Source: Tubiluchus corallicola
Taxonomy: Eukaryota > Priapulida > Priapulimorpha > Priapulimorphida > Tubiluchidae
Length of the DNA stretch: 37,500 nt
Assembly (NCBI GenBank): GCA_030141605.1
Contig: JAQGDQ010000834.1
Location: 5,001-42,500 of the forward strand
Reading direction: 5' to 3'
This document shows, piece by piece, positions 1 through 10,211 of the stretch (positions within the stretch are counted from its first letter, which is position 1; every line of letters starts with the position of its first letter). The translations under genes were made by a program, and so were the position numbers. Under the pieces are notes generated by a model. That model saw only the letters and a program-made list of their open reading frames with translations. It did no database searches and was not told where the DNA came from.

Positions 1-584
1 ATAAAACTGTACAGCTGTGCAAAACCAGAATAATACAGGCTAATATGAGGCAGTAAAACCAATAACAAGGTTAACATTAAGTTGAATGAGAAGTTATTGT
101 AATTCACAAAATTCGGTAAGTTTCAGAAACTTTTCGACAAATAGAAATGAATTATGGAATTATACGTTTCCATTATTTACTCAAATAAATTGAATTGAAT
201 ACGCGATGTTCGGAAATGACTTATGGATTTAAGAAATCAGAAGAATAAATTTTTTAAAGTTGGTAGACAAAATTTAACAAGACATAACGATTATTACATG
301 TCTTACGTTGCAACATCGCCACAGTCATATTGGCTTTGTTAATATTATAATAATTTCAAACATCGTTAAACAATAATTTGAGCATTTTTTCATTTCTGGA
401 GACACGAATCTTTTATTAAAAAAAGAAATAATAAAGTTTTAAAAAATAAAATGGCTTAAAAATGACGTTCACAAAGATCTTGGAAGGGTTGTCACTGGCC
501 GATGAAATGCGTGCAAGTTTAATGGCTTTTTAAACCTGGAAATGCTGATTATAGACGAGTGAAGTGTCAGCAATTGAGGACACT
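1..584. other. AT-rich sequence, no gene seen
   Basis: No exon, RNA gene or clear repeat is visible. A short frame from the ATG at 462 ends after 23 codons and has no convincing donor, so it is not proposed as the missing first exon of the downstream receptor. The stretch could be intron or 5' flank of that gene. An ATAAATTGAATTGAA-like string near 184 resembles a retroposon tail. Confidence 0.4.
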
Positions 585-2091
585 GTTCATAGGTCGACTG
601 GAGAAGGTGGATCGGGACTAGATAATCGTTCATAAGTCGACTGGAGAAGGTGGATCGGGACTAGATAATCGTTCATAAGTCGACTGGAGAAGGCGGATCG
701 GGACTAGATAATCGTTCATAAGTCGACTGGAGAAGGTGGATCGGGACTAGATAATCGTTCATAAGTCGACTGGAGAAGGTGGATCGGGACTAGATAATCG
801 TTCATAAGTCGACTGGAGAAGGTGGATCGGGACTAGATAATCGTTCATAAGTCGACTGCAGAAAGTGGATCGGGACTAGATAATCGTTCATAGGTTGACT
901 GGAGAAGGTGGATCGGGACTAGATAATCGTTCATAAGTCGACTGGAGAAGGTGGATCGGGACTAGATAATCGTTCATAAGTCGACTGGAGAAGGTGGATC
1001 GGGACTAGATAATCGTTCATAAGTCGACTGGAGAAGGTGGATCGGGACTAGGTAATCGTTCATAAGTCGACTGGAGAAGGTGGATCGGGACTAGATAATC
1101 GTTCATAAGTCGACTGGAGAAGGTGGATCGGGACTAGATAATCGTTCATAAGTCGACTGGAGAAGGTGGATTTGGACTAGATAGTCGTTCATAAGTCGAC
1201 TGGAGAAGGTGGATCGGGACTAGATAATCGTTCATAAGTCGACTGGAGAAGGTGGATCGGGACTAGATAATCGTTCATAAGACGACTGGAGAAGGTGGAT
1301 CGGGACAAGATAATCGTTCATAAGTCGACTGGAGAAGGTGGATCGGGACTAGATAATCGTTCATAGGTCGACTGGAGAAGGTGGATCGGGACTAGATCGT
1401 CGTGCATAAGTCGACTGGAGAAGGTGGATCGGGACAAGATAATCGTTCATAAGTCGACTGGAGAAGGTGGATCGGGACTAGATAATCGTTCATAGGTCGA
1501 CTGGAGAAGGTGGATCGGGACTAGATAATCGTTCATAAGTCGACTGGAGAAGGTGGATCGGGACTAGATAATCGTTCATAAGTCGACTGGAGAAGGTGGA
1601 TCGGGACTAGATAATCGTTCATAAGTCGACTGGAGAAGGTGGATCGGGACTAGATAATCGTTCATAAGTCGACTGGAGAAAGTGGATCGGGACTAGATAA
1701 TCGTTCATAAGACGACTGGAGAAGGTGGATCGGGACTAGATAATCGTTCATAAGTCGACTGGAGAAGGTGGATCGGGACTAGATAATCGTTCATAAGTGG
1801 ATTGGAGAAGGTGGATCGGGACTAGATAATCGTTCATAAGTCGACTGGAGAAGGCGGATCGGGACTAGATAGTCGTTCATAAGTCGATTGGAGAAGGTGG
1901 ATCGGGACTAGATAATCGTTCATAGGTCGACTGGAGGTGGATCGGGACTAGATAATCGTTCATAAGTCGATTGGAGAAGGTGGATCGGGACTAGATAATC
2001 GTTCATAAGTCGACTGGAGAAGGTGGATCGGGACTAGATAATCGTTCATAAGTCGACTGGAGAAGGTGGATCGGGACTAGATAATCGTTCA
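585..2091. repeat. 43-bp minisatellite, about 35 copies
   Basis: A 43-bp unit built around GTCGACTGGAGAAGG, GGATCGGGACTAG and ATAATCGTTCATAA repeats head to tail about 35 times. Most units differ by zero to two substitutions (for example GTCGAC to GACGAC, or GGATCGGG to GGATTTGG). One unit near 1930 lacks four bases. Most units carry the SalI-type hexamer GTCGAC. The array stops only about 45-80 bp before the splice acceptors of the receptor exon, so it probably lies in that gene's intron. The high uniformity implies recent amplification or homogenisation. Confidence 0.97.
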
Positions 2092-2134
2092 CAGCTTCAC
2101 AGCTTTACAACATTAATATTACGTACTATTTCAG

Positions 2135-3136
2135 AATAATAAGTGGAGCGGTTGTTTTTGTACTTTCCAGGTAATCCTGTCCAGTGTGATTATTCTACTA
2201 AATGCAACTGTTATTATTGCAGTTCTCAGACAACGACATTCTGTATTTCGCCAAGTAAAATACTTGTTCGTTTTAGTTCTCGCTGCGTCAGATTTGATGG
2301 TTGGAATTCTGTACATAATGTATGTAATGATTCGTACAATAAAGATCTTTTTACACATCCCGGAGTTATGCACCACTTACTTTGGACTGATGTTCGCCAC
2401 TGGACAAGCGTCTAACATCACACTGCTAGCTACAGCCATTGGCCAGTACATTGCCGTTGTCCATCCGTATCAGTATGAGAAGACAGTTACCACATACAGA
2501 ACAAAAGTTGCCATCTTGATTTACGTCACTGTTTCACTAATCTACTCTCTGTTAGTTGTTGTCGTCAATGACGCTGATTTTAGTGAAGGATGTCGCTTCA
2601 TAAAAGTGTATCCGGTAGAACTGTTAATATCAATGAATTTTACATTACTTTACATACCGTTCATATTGATGGTTATTATGTACACGAGAACATTTTTTGT
2701 AGCAAGACGTCACATTCGTTCCATTAGAGTGCAGATGAACATTACCGACCTCAAGCCAATAAGCACAAGGAAGCTGAAGAAAGAAATCAAAATTGCAACA
2801 ACGTTTTCTGTCATTGCCGCCATCTTTTTCTTCAGCCACGTCTTTTTCTTCACGCAGACAACAATTTACAAGTTCAGGGGAATACTGATATTTAGAAATG
2901 GATACGTGGGTCCACTTGTGATTTTGCAAACTCTTTGTGACCCAGTGGTTTATGCGTTGCGTCATCAGCAGTTTCGTCGGGCATTGGTCAGTGTGTACAG
3001 ATGCAAAAGTGTGGCTCTCTTGGACAACGAGGTGTCCAACTCTGTTGATACAACAACTATTCCAAACGTGAGCACTTACCGAACTCAACAGATGTTTAGA
3101 ATTTCCCACGCGGGACTTTCCACCTTGCATAGTTAA
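2135..3136 (+). CDS. Rhodopsin-like (class A) GPCR, 3'-terminal exon, 5' exon missing
   Basis: The frame encodes about 320 residues of a seven-helix receptor at the plasma membrane. It opens inside TM1, whose conserved Asn is at 2201 (LLNATVI). TM2 has the LAASDL motif; Cys residues fit the TM3-ECL2 disulphide; TM5 has IPF and a downstream Tyr. TM7 has DPVVY followed by helix 8 (QFRRAL) and a Ser/Thr-rich tail. An in-frame stop at 2114-2116 with no later ATG before TM1 means an upstream exon must exist. Two acceptors in the same frame are possible, at 2134/2135 (ctatttcag) and 2170/2171 (tactttccag). Oddities: the DRY position reads GQY, TM4 lacks its Trp, and the TM6 CWxP region reads FFFSHVF. 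An AATAAA lies at 3148, just past the stop. Ligand is unknown. Class A assignment is confident; subfamily is not. An intact but divergent orphan is likelier than a pseudogene, because no stop interrupts it. Confidence 0.88.
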   Translation, partial: NNKWSGCFCTFQVILSSVIILLNATVIIAVLRQRHSVFRQVKYLFVLVLAASDLMVGILYIMYVMIRTIKIFLHIPELCTTYFGLMFATGQASNITLLATAIGQYIAVVHPYQYEKTVTTYRTKVAILIYVTVSLIYSLLVVVVNDADFSEGCRFIKVYPVELLISMNFTLLYIPFILMVIMYTRTFFVARRHIRSIRVQMNITDLKPISTRKLKKEIKIATTFSVIAAIFFFSHVFFFTQTTIYKFRGILIFRNGYVGPLVILQTLCDPVVYALRHQQFRRALVSVYRCKSVALLDNEVSNSVDTTTIPNVSTYRTQQMFRISHAGLSTLHS

Positions 3137-3147
3137 ACATAGCAAAA

Positions 3148-3153
3148 AATAAA
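3148..3153 (+). promoter_or_regulatory. Putative polyadenylation signal of the GPCR exon
   Basis: A canonical AATAAA hexamer sits 12 bases after the receptor stop codon. If used, the 3' UTR would be very short. Position and consensus are the only support. Confidence 0.45.
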
Positions 3154-3289
3154 TGAAAATGTTTCTTAGAAAATACAACTTTCGTGACGGGGGAAACCGA
3201 GTAACAATGAAGAGCATTGTTAGCCATTGTTTTATGTGATATGAGGTATAAAACAATGCTGCTTCGTGCGCTGCTTTTCATAAGCTTTT

Positions 3290-3780
3290 TGGGTGGTATG
3301 AAAATATTCAGCGAAGGCAGGCAAGTTTGGTACAGGTAAGATTGGTACGAGACCTCGCTAGCTCGCCAGTTCGGGAAGCATTCCTGAACTTCCACGTATC
3401 AGGCTTGTCCCATGGAGTAATAAATCATAATTCAGTTTTGCTGCCCCCCAAATTGTGGAATTCTCTGCTCCTGGAATTACGTCTGATCAAGTCGATTGAT
3501 AACTTTAAAAAAGTCTGGAAACTTGCAATTTTAATGAAGCCTTCTGTGGTTGAGCTAATCTTGCGTTTTCTACGATTGACATCGCTGTTGTTATTTTACT
3601 AAATTTTCTGTGCTTTTATAATTTTTCTTTTTTGTCATACTCAAAGTACTTTTAATCAATGTGTCATTGTCTTAAATATCTTATGAATTAATTTTTTTAG
3701 TAATTTTGATGATCTTTTATTTGTAAGATGCATTTGATCATCAAGCATTAAAATTATTCAATAAATTACTATTATTACTC
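3290..3780 (+). mobile_element. 3' end of a non-LTR retrotransposon (LINE), truncated
   Basis: The frame around 3327-3602 contains LPPKLWNSLLLELRLIKS followed by a Phe-Lys-Lys-rich stretch. This is the typical C-terminal end of LINE reverse transcriptase ORFs (KLWNSLPLELR...SFKK). Only the last ~80 codons and an AT-rich 3' UTR ending in TATTATTAC repeats remain, as expected for a 5'-truncated copy. The clade is uncertain (CR1/L2/jockey-like). It starts about 150 bp after the GPCR stop codon and could not make a working enzyme. Confidence 0.7.
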
Positions 3781-3898
3781 TACAGCCATATCACGTTGAA
3801 AACACTAGTTCTCGTCTGATCACTGAAGTTAAGCAACGTAGAGCCTGGTCAGTACTTGGATGGGTGACAGCCTAGAAATACAAGATGCCCACACTGTA
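3780..3898 (+). mobile_element. 5S rRNA-derived sequence, probable SINE3-type head or 5S pseudogene
   Basis: The 119 bases follow the order of a 5S rRNA gene: a CTACAGCCATA start, CTCGTCTGATC, the A-box region GAAGTTAAGCAACG near 3825, CCTGGTCAGTACTTGGATGGG, and C-box GGATGGGTGAC near 3858. Several otherwise invariant positions differ, including the 5' and 3' ends that should pair, and no T-run follows at the 5S end. It abuts the tail of the preceding LINE, and a non-5S body follows (GGAGCTGCACAAGCAGCC). This fits a polymerase III-type 5S-derived SINE rather than a functional 5S gene. A simple pseudogene is the alternative. Confidence 0.75.
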
Positions 3899-4490
3899 TC
3901 TCGACACTAGGTGGAGGAGCTGCACAAGCAGCCAACGGCTAGAGGGCGGAGGAGGTCAAGGGACCCAACGGTGTTTTTTAATATAAGTGTTTTGTATAAT
4001 GTATCTCCTTTTTCTTTAAATATGTATTTGTTCATATATGTTATTATATTATGTTTTTATAGTGTATAGTGTATATTAGTTTTATAGTTTTATACAGTTT
4101 TTACAGTTTTATAGTGTATAGTATATTTATTTATAGATATATTATTTATTTATTTATGTATGTATGTATGTATGTATGTATTATTATATGAATGTACTAA
4201 CATTTACTTGCCATCTGTTGATTATGTGTGAATATTTATTAATACGATTTAGTGTCTTTTTATGTAGTTAATTATCGGTGACCTTTATAAGTCATTAGGA
4301 TTCTTGGTCACCTAAATTATTAAAATTAATGTTAATTCTGTCATTTTAATAGCATTAATAGGATTTAATAGAATTAATGTAGTTAATTATTTTGTACAGG
4401 TAATTTGCTAAAAATCTTTGTTTTTTGTATAATTATGTTCTAATTGTTTTAATAATTTAAATAAATTTATTGAATTGACTTGATTTGATC
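3899..4490. other. AT-rich region after the 5S head, possible SINE/LINE body and tail
   Basis: A GC-richer start (3899-3975, including the inverted pair GCTGC...GCAGC) passes into AT-rich DNA with a short TATG tract at 4155-4180. The stretch ends near 4440-4490 with AATAAATTTATTGAATTGACTTGATTTGA, which resembles a retroposon tail. It may be the body of the 5S-headed element, but no second copy exists in this window to define its boundary. Confidence 0.3.
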
Positions 4491-4583
4491 TGAATGTGAG
4501 CATATCATCTCGAGAGTCGCACAAAGGTAGTATTCGCTACATCATTACCGTAGTAGTGCCTCCGTGCTCGAACTTATTAAAGT

Positions 4584-4990
4584 GAGACAGGATGATTTTT
4601 CATATACTACCCCATTTTCAAATCCGATAAAAAGTATACATTTTAACACAGTTAATATTGCAAAAGCGTTTTTGGTAATTAAATAATAGATTAAAAACTT
4701 ATTTAACGGCGGGCGAGCCGAGCTATTGATGACGTCCCAAACGAACATAATTTTCAACAGCAAAACTATTCCACTGGCGTGTTGCATGTGTTTGTGGAGC
4801 GAAAATTGAAGTACAGTGCAACTGTATGATATTCAGGGTGTTGTACTAAAACTAGGCAAGTTTTAAGATAAACATTCAAATTTAGCGCTGTGCTCACGCA
4901 TGAGCTGTCGAACGTGCGTAGTTCGTCACAAACTAACACATCTGAACTGAGAGGTACAGCACCTGTTTTTGTGCAATGCGTTTCCAAAAT
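4584..4990 (+). repeat. Dispersed repeat, copy A (family shared with 29106-29908)
   Basis: Starting at GACAGGATGATTTTTCAT, this stretch matches both arms of the inverted structure at 29106-29908. Shared blocks include CAAAAGCGTTT, ATAATAGATTAAAAACTT, AACGGCGGGCGAG, GAACATAATTTTCAACAGCAA and GTGCTCACGCATGAGCT. Several indels separate the copies. No coding frame is conserved, so a non-autonomous element is likely; its class is unknown. Confidence 0.7.
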
Positions 4991-5916
4991 GCAGGCATCT
5001 AACTAGCGAATGGCGAAATGCATGTGACAGGAAAGAACTAGTGGGGCGAACGTGAAATTGTGTTTGTTTGGTAATAATTCTTTCACGTAAGGCATTTTTG
5101 AAACGAAATAGTATGTTTCTTTTCAATAATTTAAAGAGTAGACTGTTTTGACCTACAGTTTAAGATTGGATACGGGTTTGCTTTGAAGACTGTGAGGTGT
5201 AAACCGGGACTATTTTGGAACATGGTGTCCCCTGTGCGGGCGGGTGCTTTCAATTCTGAGCAAAATTCGTGAATTAAAAGTATACAAATCAGGGCACTGG
5301 AAATTACATTGGGGCGTAATTTTTATCAACTCAATATAGAATCTTATACAGAATCATCATCATCATCATCATCATCAAACACAATAAATATAAAACATAG
5401 TAATGCTAAGCCCCCTGATCTAGCCTGCTCTCCTTCGGCTCCCAGACTCATCCGCTCGGCTGGGTGCATCACAAGGCTTATCTCTCGTGCGCCGAGCTTC
5501 GGTTCTGAATCACTTGCTCACGTGTAACTACACCTTAACTGGGCTTCGTGCCAGCATTCATCAACATAACTATAATAATCTAACACTTTTAACATAGTTT
5601 AACAGGCCCTCTTTTACTAATGTAGAATTCCACCATTGTTAAACTTTTGCTTTGAATTACATGCTTCGTAATTTTATTTACGAATTTATTGCGTGTTCTT
5701 AGTTTATTTACTTGAAAAAGATGCATGTTTAATATGAAAATAACAGCTAGTACCCAGCTAAGCGAAGACATGGCTTTTATTCAGACCCGCAAACCCAATC
5801 AGTTTCTCAAAAAATGTGCATTTTAGTCGTTTCTGGCAGCGCTACACACAAAAGCATTTTTTATGTTTTCCATGCGAAGCACTAGATGAATTTCTGATAC
5901 GTTAGGTATGATAGAC
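4991..5916. other. Unique sequence, no gene seen
   Basis: It holds a short ATC/TCA trinucleotide run (about 5356-5378) and a GC-richer patch at 5400-5530. That patch has an open frame but no recognisable motif or splice context. Nothing else is identifiable. Confidence 0.35.
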
Positions 5917-6771
5917 TGCATACTGTACTTCGTCTCTAGTGTTGCAACGAGCTGTGTACTGTACTTCGTCTGTAGTGTTGCAACGAGCTGTGTACTGTAC
6001 TGCGTCATGTAGTGTTGCAATGAGCTGTGTACTGTACTGCGTCATGTAGTGCTGCAACGAGCTGTGTACTGTACTGCGTCATGTAGTGTTGCAACGAGCT
6101 GTGTACTGTACTGCGTCATGTAGTGTTGCAACGAGCTGTGTACTGTACTGCGTCATGTGGTGCTGCAACGAGCTGTGCACTGTACTGCGTCATGTAGTGT
6201 TGCAACGAGCTGTGTACTGTACTGCGTCATGTAGTGTTGCAATGAGCTGTGTACTGTACTGCGTCATGTAGTGTTGCAACGAGCTGTGTACTGTACTGCG
6301 TCATGTAGTGTTGCAACGAGACTGCGTCATGTAGTATTGGAACGAGCTGTGTACTGTACTGCGTCATGTAGTGTTGCAACGAGCTGTGTACTGTACTGCG
6401 TCATGTAGTGTTGCAACGAGCTGTGTACTGTACTGCGTCATGTAGTGTTGCAACGAACTGTGTACTGTACTGCGTCATGTAGTGTTGCATCGAGACTGCG
6501 TCATGTAGTGTTGCAATGAGCTGTGTACTGTACTGCGTCATGTAGTGTTGCAACGAACTGTGTACTGTACTGCGTCATGTAGTGTTGCAACGAGACTGCG
6601 TCATGTAGTATTGCAATGAGCTGTGTACTGTACTGCGTCATGTAGTGTTGCAATGAGCTGTGTACTGTACTGCGTCATGTAGTGTTGCAACGAGACTGCG
6701 TCATGTAGTATTGCAACCAGCTGTGTACTGTACTGCGTCATGTAGTGTTGCAACGAGCTGTGTACTGTACT
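5917..6771. repeat. 37-bp minisatellite, about 22 units with shorter variants
   Basis: The unit contains GTGTTGCAACGAGCTGTG and TACTGTACTGCGTCATGTA, 37 bp in total. Several units (near 6320, 6493, 6593 and 6693) skip CTGTGTACTGT and are about 26 bp, reading GCAACGAGACTGCGTC. These short forms recur at spacings of roughly 100 bp, so a multi-unit block was itself copied. Open frames across it are repeat artefacts. Confidence 0.95.
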
Positions 6772-7434
6772 GAATTTTTTTATTACTACCAATTTATATT
6801 GATTTTTAATAAAATAAATATTTCAAGACGTAAGATCATGAATTGTTGTAATTTAGAAACGAAAATAGAGTCTTAAATAATTCAAAATACTGAAATTATA
6901 AGTAGAATATTTACACTGTTGATAGAGAAAAGAGAAATCATGGAATAGTCTGTTTATACATGTTCAGTATAAAAGCAACAATTAAGTGCAAGTCTCCCAT
7001 CAAATTGCGGGGTTCTGTGTCACTGTGTGTTTCAGTTGTTCAAACACAATGCAGGCAATGTAATATTTTATTCTCGCTTAAGAATAGTTCTAAAACGTGT
7101 CTGTTTGGTTGTATATCAGAGATTTAAAGTACAAGAAAACCCTCCACTTGCATGAAGCTTGAAAATTCGTCTTGAAATTTTATACCACTCACATACATTC
7201 TTTTTGCATGCAGGGCTTGCGTCAGTTCTAACTACAGTAGATAGGGTCTAACTATATATATAAACTGGTTGTTTATTTGTATATTGTACTGCTGATGATG
7301 ACAGCAGATTGCTGTCGGAACATCTGATCATGTTTTTAAACACTTTTAAATTAAATTTTCGTAGTAAAAGTTTTCTTGCTTTAAGAAAAAAATGATACAA
7401 AAAAGCAAAGAAAAAATGACACAATACCTATAAA
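6772..7434. other. Unique region with a short dispersed repeat and a LINE-tail-like hairpin
   Basis: Bases 7122-7225 resemble 27250-27358, sharing AAATTCGTCTTGAAATTTTATACCAC in both. At 7297-7314 the string GACAGCAGATTGCTGTC is a perfect 6-bp stem, like the small hairpins in LINE 3' UTRs. No gene is visible. Confidence 0.4.
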
Positions 7435-7616
7435 CAGGGGCGTATCAAGACTTCACGACACCCTAGGCTGGTAGGTCTATACCGCCCATCTGTATTGTTA
7501 ATTTACGACTGGTTTATGTAGTTAACAGATTAAACAATTACTTGTGATGTATTAATAATACTAGTCTCTACATGGTCATTGTTAATTACGTGTATATGTA
7601 TATTTTTGGTGTCAAA

Positions 7617-7731
7617 AATACATACATTGTAAGAAGAAAACAAAACATACATGTAATTTTAATTTTGAAATATAATGACACTACAGACAAACAAAACAAT
7701 TACTAATAAAACAAATACTATTAAAATTTTC
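7617..7731 (+). repeat. Left arm of a perfect 115-bp inverted repeat
   Basis: Every base from 7617 to 7731 is the reverse complement of 9031 to 8917. The match ends abruptly on both sides. Perfect identity over non-coding AT-rich DNA indicates a recent event. The two arms enclose the first copy of the duplicated segment. Confidence 0.95.
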
Positions 7732-8036
7732 CCGTTGGCTATTTCATAGCTGTTATATTAACTGTGCTCATATACAAGCAGATTGGACAACTGTTTGTTG
7801 TGTACTACCTTATATTTGTTCCTTATATAGAAACTATCCTCAGTAACTGCCTGTGGTGTATTATACAAAGCTTGTTTTACATGAAAATGAATGAATACTC
7901 ACTTTCCGAGAAAAAGAATTTTTTTAAATTGGGCACCTAAAATGTGGCGCCCTAGGCTATAGCCTAGTTGGTTAATATGTGCCAATTCGATGCCAATTTC
8001 TAAAATTTTGATTTTGCAAAAAAGGACTCGTCCCTT

Positions 8037-8038
<2 letters not shown>

Positions 8039-8133
<95 letters not shown>

Positions 8134-8134
8134 T
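8039..8134 (+). repeat. GT dinucleotide then GCGT tetranucleotide microsatellite
   Basis: An unbroken GT run of roughly 27-28 repeats passes into about ten GCGT/GTGC repeats. The sister copy at 9112-9161 has a much shorter tract. The Cys-Val-rich frames across it are artefacts. Confidence 0.97.
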
Positions 8135-8273
8135 GTATACAGATATATAACCGACGAGGATACAGCTCCGACGATGGCACCATTCTCGACGATCTATACG
8201 TCAAACGAAAGGTCTCCGCCCATAGGTTCGCAACTGGGGGTTTATTTTTCGAGCCCGCTGGGAGGAAGTTGTT

Positions 8274-8665
8274 ATGAATATTTTAATAACAAACTTTTGC
8301 TCAAGAAACTGCTCAACGATTACTCAAGAAAAGCAGATTCACACATTTCGTAGATGTCTTCCTGTTAGTTTTAAAGATAAGATAGCCTTGGAGTTGAAAA
8401 GTGATAATACGAAGATCAAGATGGCTAGGATACATTTTAAGATTTCCAAGAATCGCCTTAAAGAAAACCTTAAGACCATGCTAAAAACCACCTGGCAAAA
8501 AAAACAATTTGGATTAATAAGATAAATAAGGATGTTCAACAATTTCAACTAAATATGTCTTTAGGAGTAGAAGAGCTTGCGATTTTAACTGCAGATAGAA
8601 GTGGGTGGAATACTCCAATAAATGTTGATACGTCAATGCCTACAACAGGTAGAATGAGACCTTGA
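8274..8665 (+). pseudogene. LINE ORF2 C-terminal remnant in duplication copy 1
   Basis: One frame runs 8274-8525. A one-base shift later, another frame gives KINKDVQQFQLN and then GVEELAILTADRSGWN, ending at a TGA at 8663-8665. A Trp-containing segment followed by 'L...L..DRSGW' is the usual C-terminus of several LINE reverse transcriptase proteins. The frame break and missing polymerase domain make it a dead fragment. The copy at 9301-9692 carries the same break, so the lesion predates the duplication. Confidence 0.55.
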
Positions 8666-8916
8666 AGAAGAAAAAGAAGAAGAAGAATTGAGTAAATTCA
8701 AGCAAAAGATCGCAACAATGTTTTTCTTTGATTGCTTTTGTAATAACTCTTTGATCTAATATTATACTTTATACGTTTTTAACGTCTAACAGTTTTGACG
8801 TTCTTTCAACGTGGTGCTTTAATGCGAACTTTGACTACATTGACTGCAACAATGACGACAATAACAAACAACAGTTATGGTAGTAGCAATTTTTAACAGT
8901 TTACATACAACTTGGA

Positions 8917-9031
8917 GAAAATTTTAATAGTATTTGTTTTATTAGTAATTGTTTTGTTTGTCTGTAGTGTCATTATATTTCAAAATTAAAATTACATGTA
9001 TGTTTTGTTTTCTTCTTACAATGTATGTATT
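8917..9031 (-). repeat. Right arm of the perfect 115-bp inverted repeat
   Basis: It is the exact reverse complement of 7617-7731. It fills the space between the two direct copies, overlapping the last four bases of copy 1 and touching the first base of copy 2. This overlap at both junctions suggests a template-switch or fold-back repair origin. Confidence 0.95.
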
Positions 9032-9111
9032 ATAGCCTAGTTGGTTAATATGTGCCAATTCGATGCCAATTTCTAAAATTTTGATTTTGCAAAAAAGGAC
9101 TCGTCCCTTCA

Positions 9112-9146
<35 letters not shown>

Positions 9147-9947
9147 CGTGCGTGCGTGCGTGTATACAGATATATAACCGACGAGGATACAGCTCCGACG
9201 ATGGCACCATTCTCGGCGATCTATACGTCAAACGAAAGGTCTCCGCCCATAGGTTCGCAACTGGTGGTTTATTTTTCGAGCCCGCTGGGAGGAAGTTGTT
9301 ATGAATATTTTGATAACAAACTTTTGCTCAAGAAACTGCTCAACGATTACTCAAGAAAAGCAGATTCACACATTTCGTAGATGTCTTCCTGTTAGTTTTA
9401 ACGATAAGATAGCCTTGGAGTTGAAAAGTGATAATACGAAGATCAAGATGGCTAGGATACATTTCAAGATTTCCAAGAATCGCCTTAAAGAAAACCTTAA
9501 GACCATGCTAAAAACCGCCTGGCAAAAAAAACAATTTGGATTAATAAGATAAATAAGGATGTTCAACAATTTCAACTAAATATGTCTTTAGGAGTAGAAG
9601 AGCTTGCGATTTTAACTGCAGATAGAAGTGGGTGGAATACTCCAATAAATGTTGATACGTCAATGCCTACAACAGGTAGAATGAGACCTTGAAGAAGAAA
9701 AAGAAGAAGAAGAATTGAGTAAATTCAAGCAAAAGATCGCATTAACGTTTTTCTTTGATTGCTTTTGTAATAACTCTTTGATCTAATATTATACTTTATA
9801 CGTTTTTAACGTCTAACAGTTTTGACGTTCTTTCAACGTGGTGCTTTAATGCGAACTTTGACTACATTGACTGCAACAATGACGACAATAACAAACAACA
9901 GTTATGGTAGTAGCAATTTTTAACAGTTTACATACAACTTGGAGAAA
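9031..9947 (+). repeat. Direct duplication, copy 2
   Basis: It matches 7958-8920 almost base for base. It is shorter mainly because its GT/GCGT tract (9112-9161) is contracted. Differences include CTCGACGATC to CTCGGCGATC and GCAACAATG to GCATTAACG. The match ends at CTTGGAGAAA, after which unique sequence begins. Confidence 0.95.
9301..9692 (+). pseudogene. LINE ORF2 C-terminal remnant in duplication copy 2
   Basis: Same content as the remnant at 8274-8665: a short frame (9301-9552), then after a one-base shift the LTADRSGWN motif and a TGA stop. It is a passenger of the segmental duplication, not an independent insertion. Confidence 0.55.
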
Positions 9948-10211
9948 GCGTAACAGCACAACTTGCTTCTTTTACAAAAAAAGTAAAAAGTCAAAATTTA
10001 ATTTACAAATAATCATAAATTCACAAATAACATCACATAATCAAATAACACAAACATGAACGTTTTCGCTTTTTTCTGCTAGGAAACATTCGTTTGGAGA
10101 TGAAATCCTTCTTTACAAAGTTCTTCCAGCACTTTCCAGCCTAGAAACAATAAGAAACGATATTTCATCTTGCATTCAATTTTAATCAGTGTTTCCACAT
10201 AAGTGTTTACT

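Larger units (their letters stand above)
7958..8920 (+). repeat. Direct duplication, copy 1
   Basis: This segment, from TATAGCCTAGTTGG to CTTGGAGAAA, recurs at 9031-9947 with only about eight to ten substitutions plus a change in microsatellite length. It carries a GT/GCGT microsatellite, a short repeat also seen at 24344-24510, and the C-terminal part of a LINE ORF2. Near identity outside any selected gene implies recent duplication. Confidence 0.95.

Noticed and set aside
462-536. Short ATG frame as a possible first exon of the GPCR
   Set aside because: It ends at a stop after 23 codons, shows no signal peptide or donor with good consensus, and its phase cannot be tied to either acceptor.
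585-2091. CRISPR-like array
   Set aside because: Units are directly contiguous with no unique spacers, and the genome is eukaryotic; this is a minisatellite.
2645-3256. 203-codon minus-strand frame opposite the GPCR
   Set aside because: It is antisense to a clear seven-helix receptor and shows no family motif of its own.
3780-3898. Functional 5S rRNA gene
   Set aside because: Substitutions at conserved positions, unpaired 5' and 3' ends and no terminator T-run directly after the end; a lone copy next to a LINE tail fits a SINE or pseudogene better.
7899-8353. Cys-Val, His-Thr and Arg-rich frames across the GT/GCGT tract
   Set aside because: Dinucleotide and tetranucleotide repeats; the sister copy at 9063 differs in tract length and therefore in frame.
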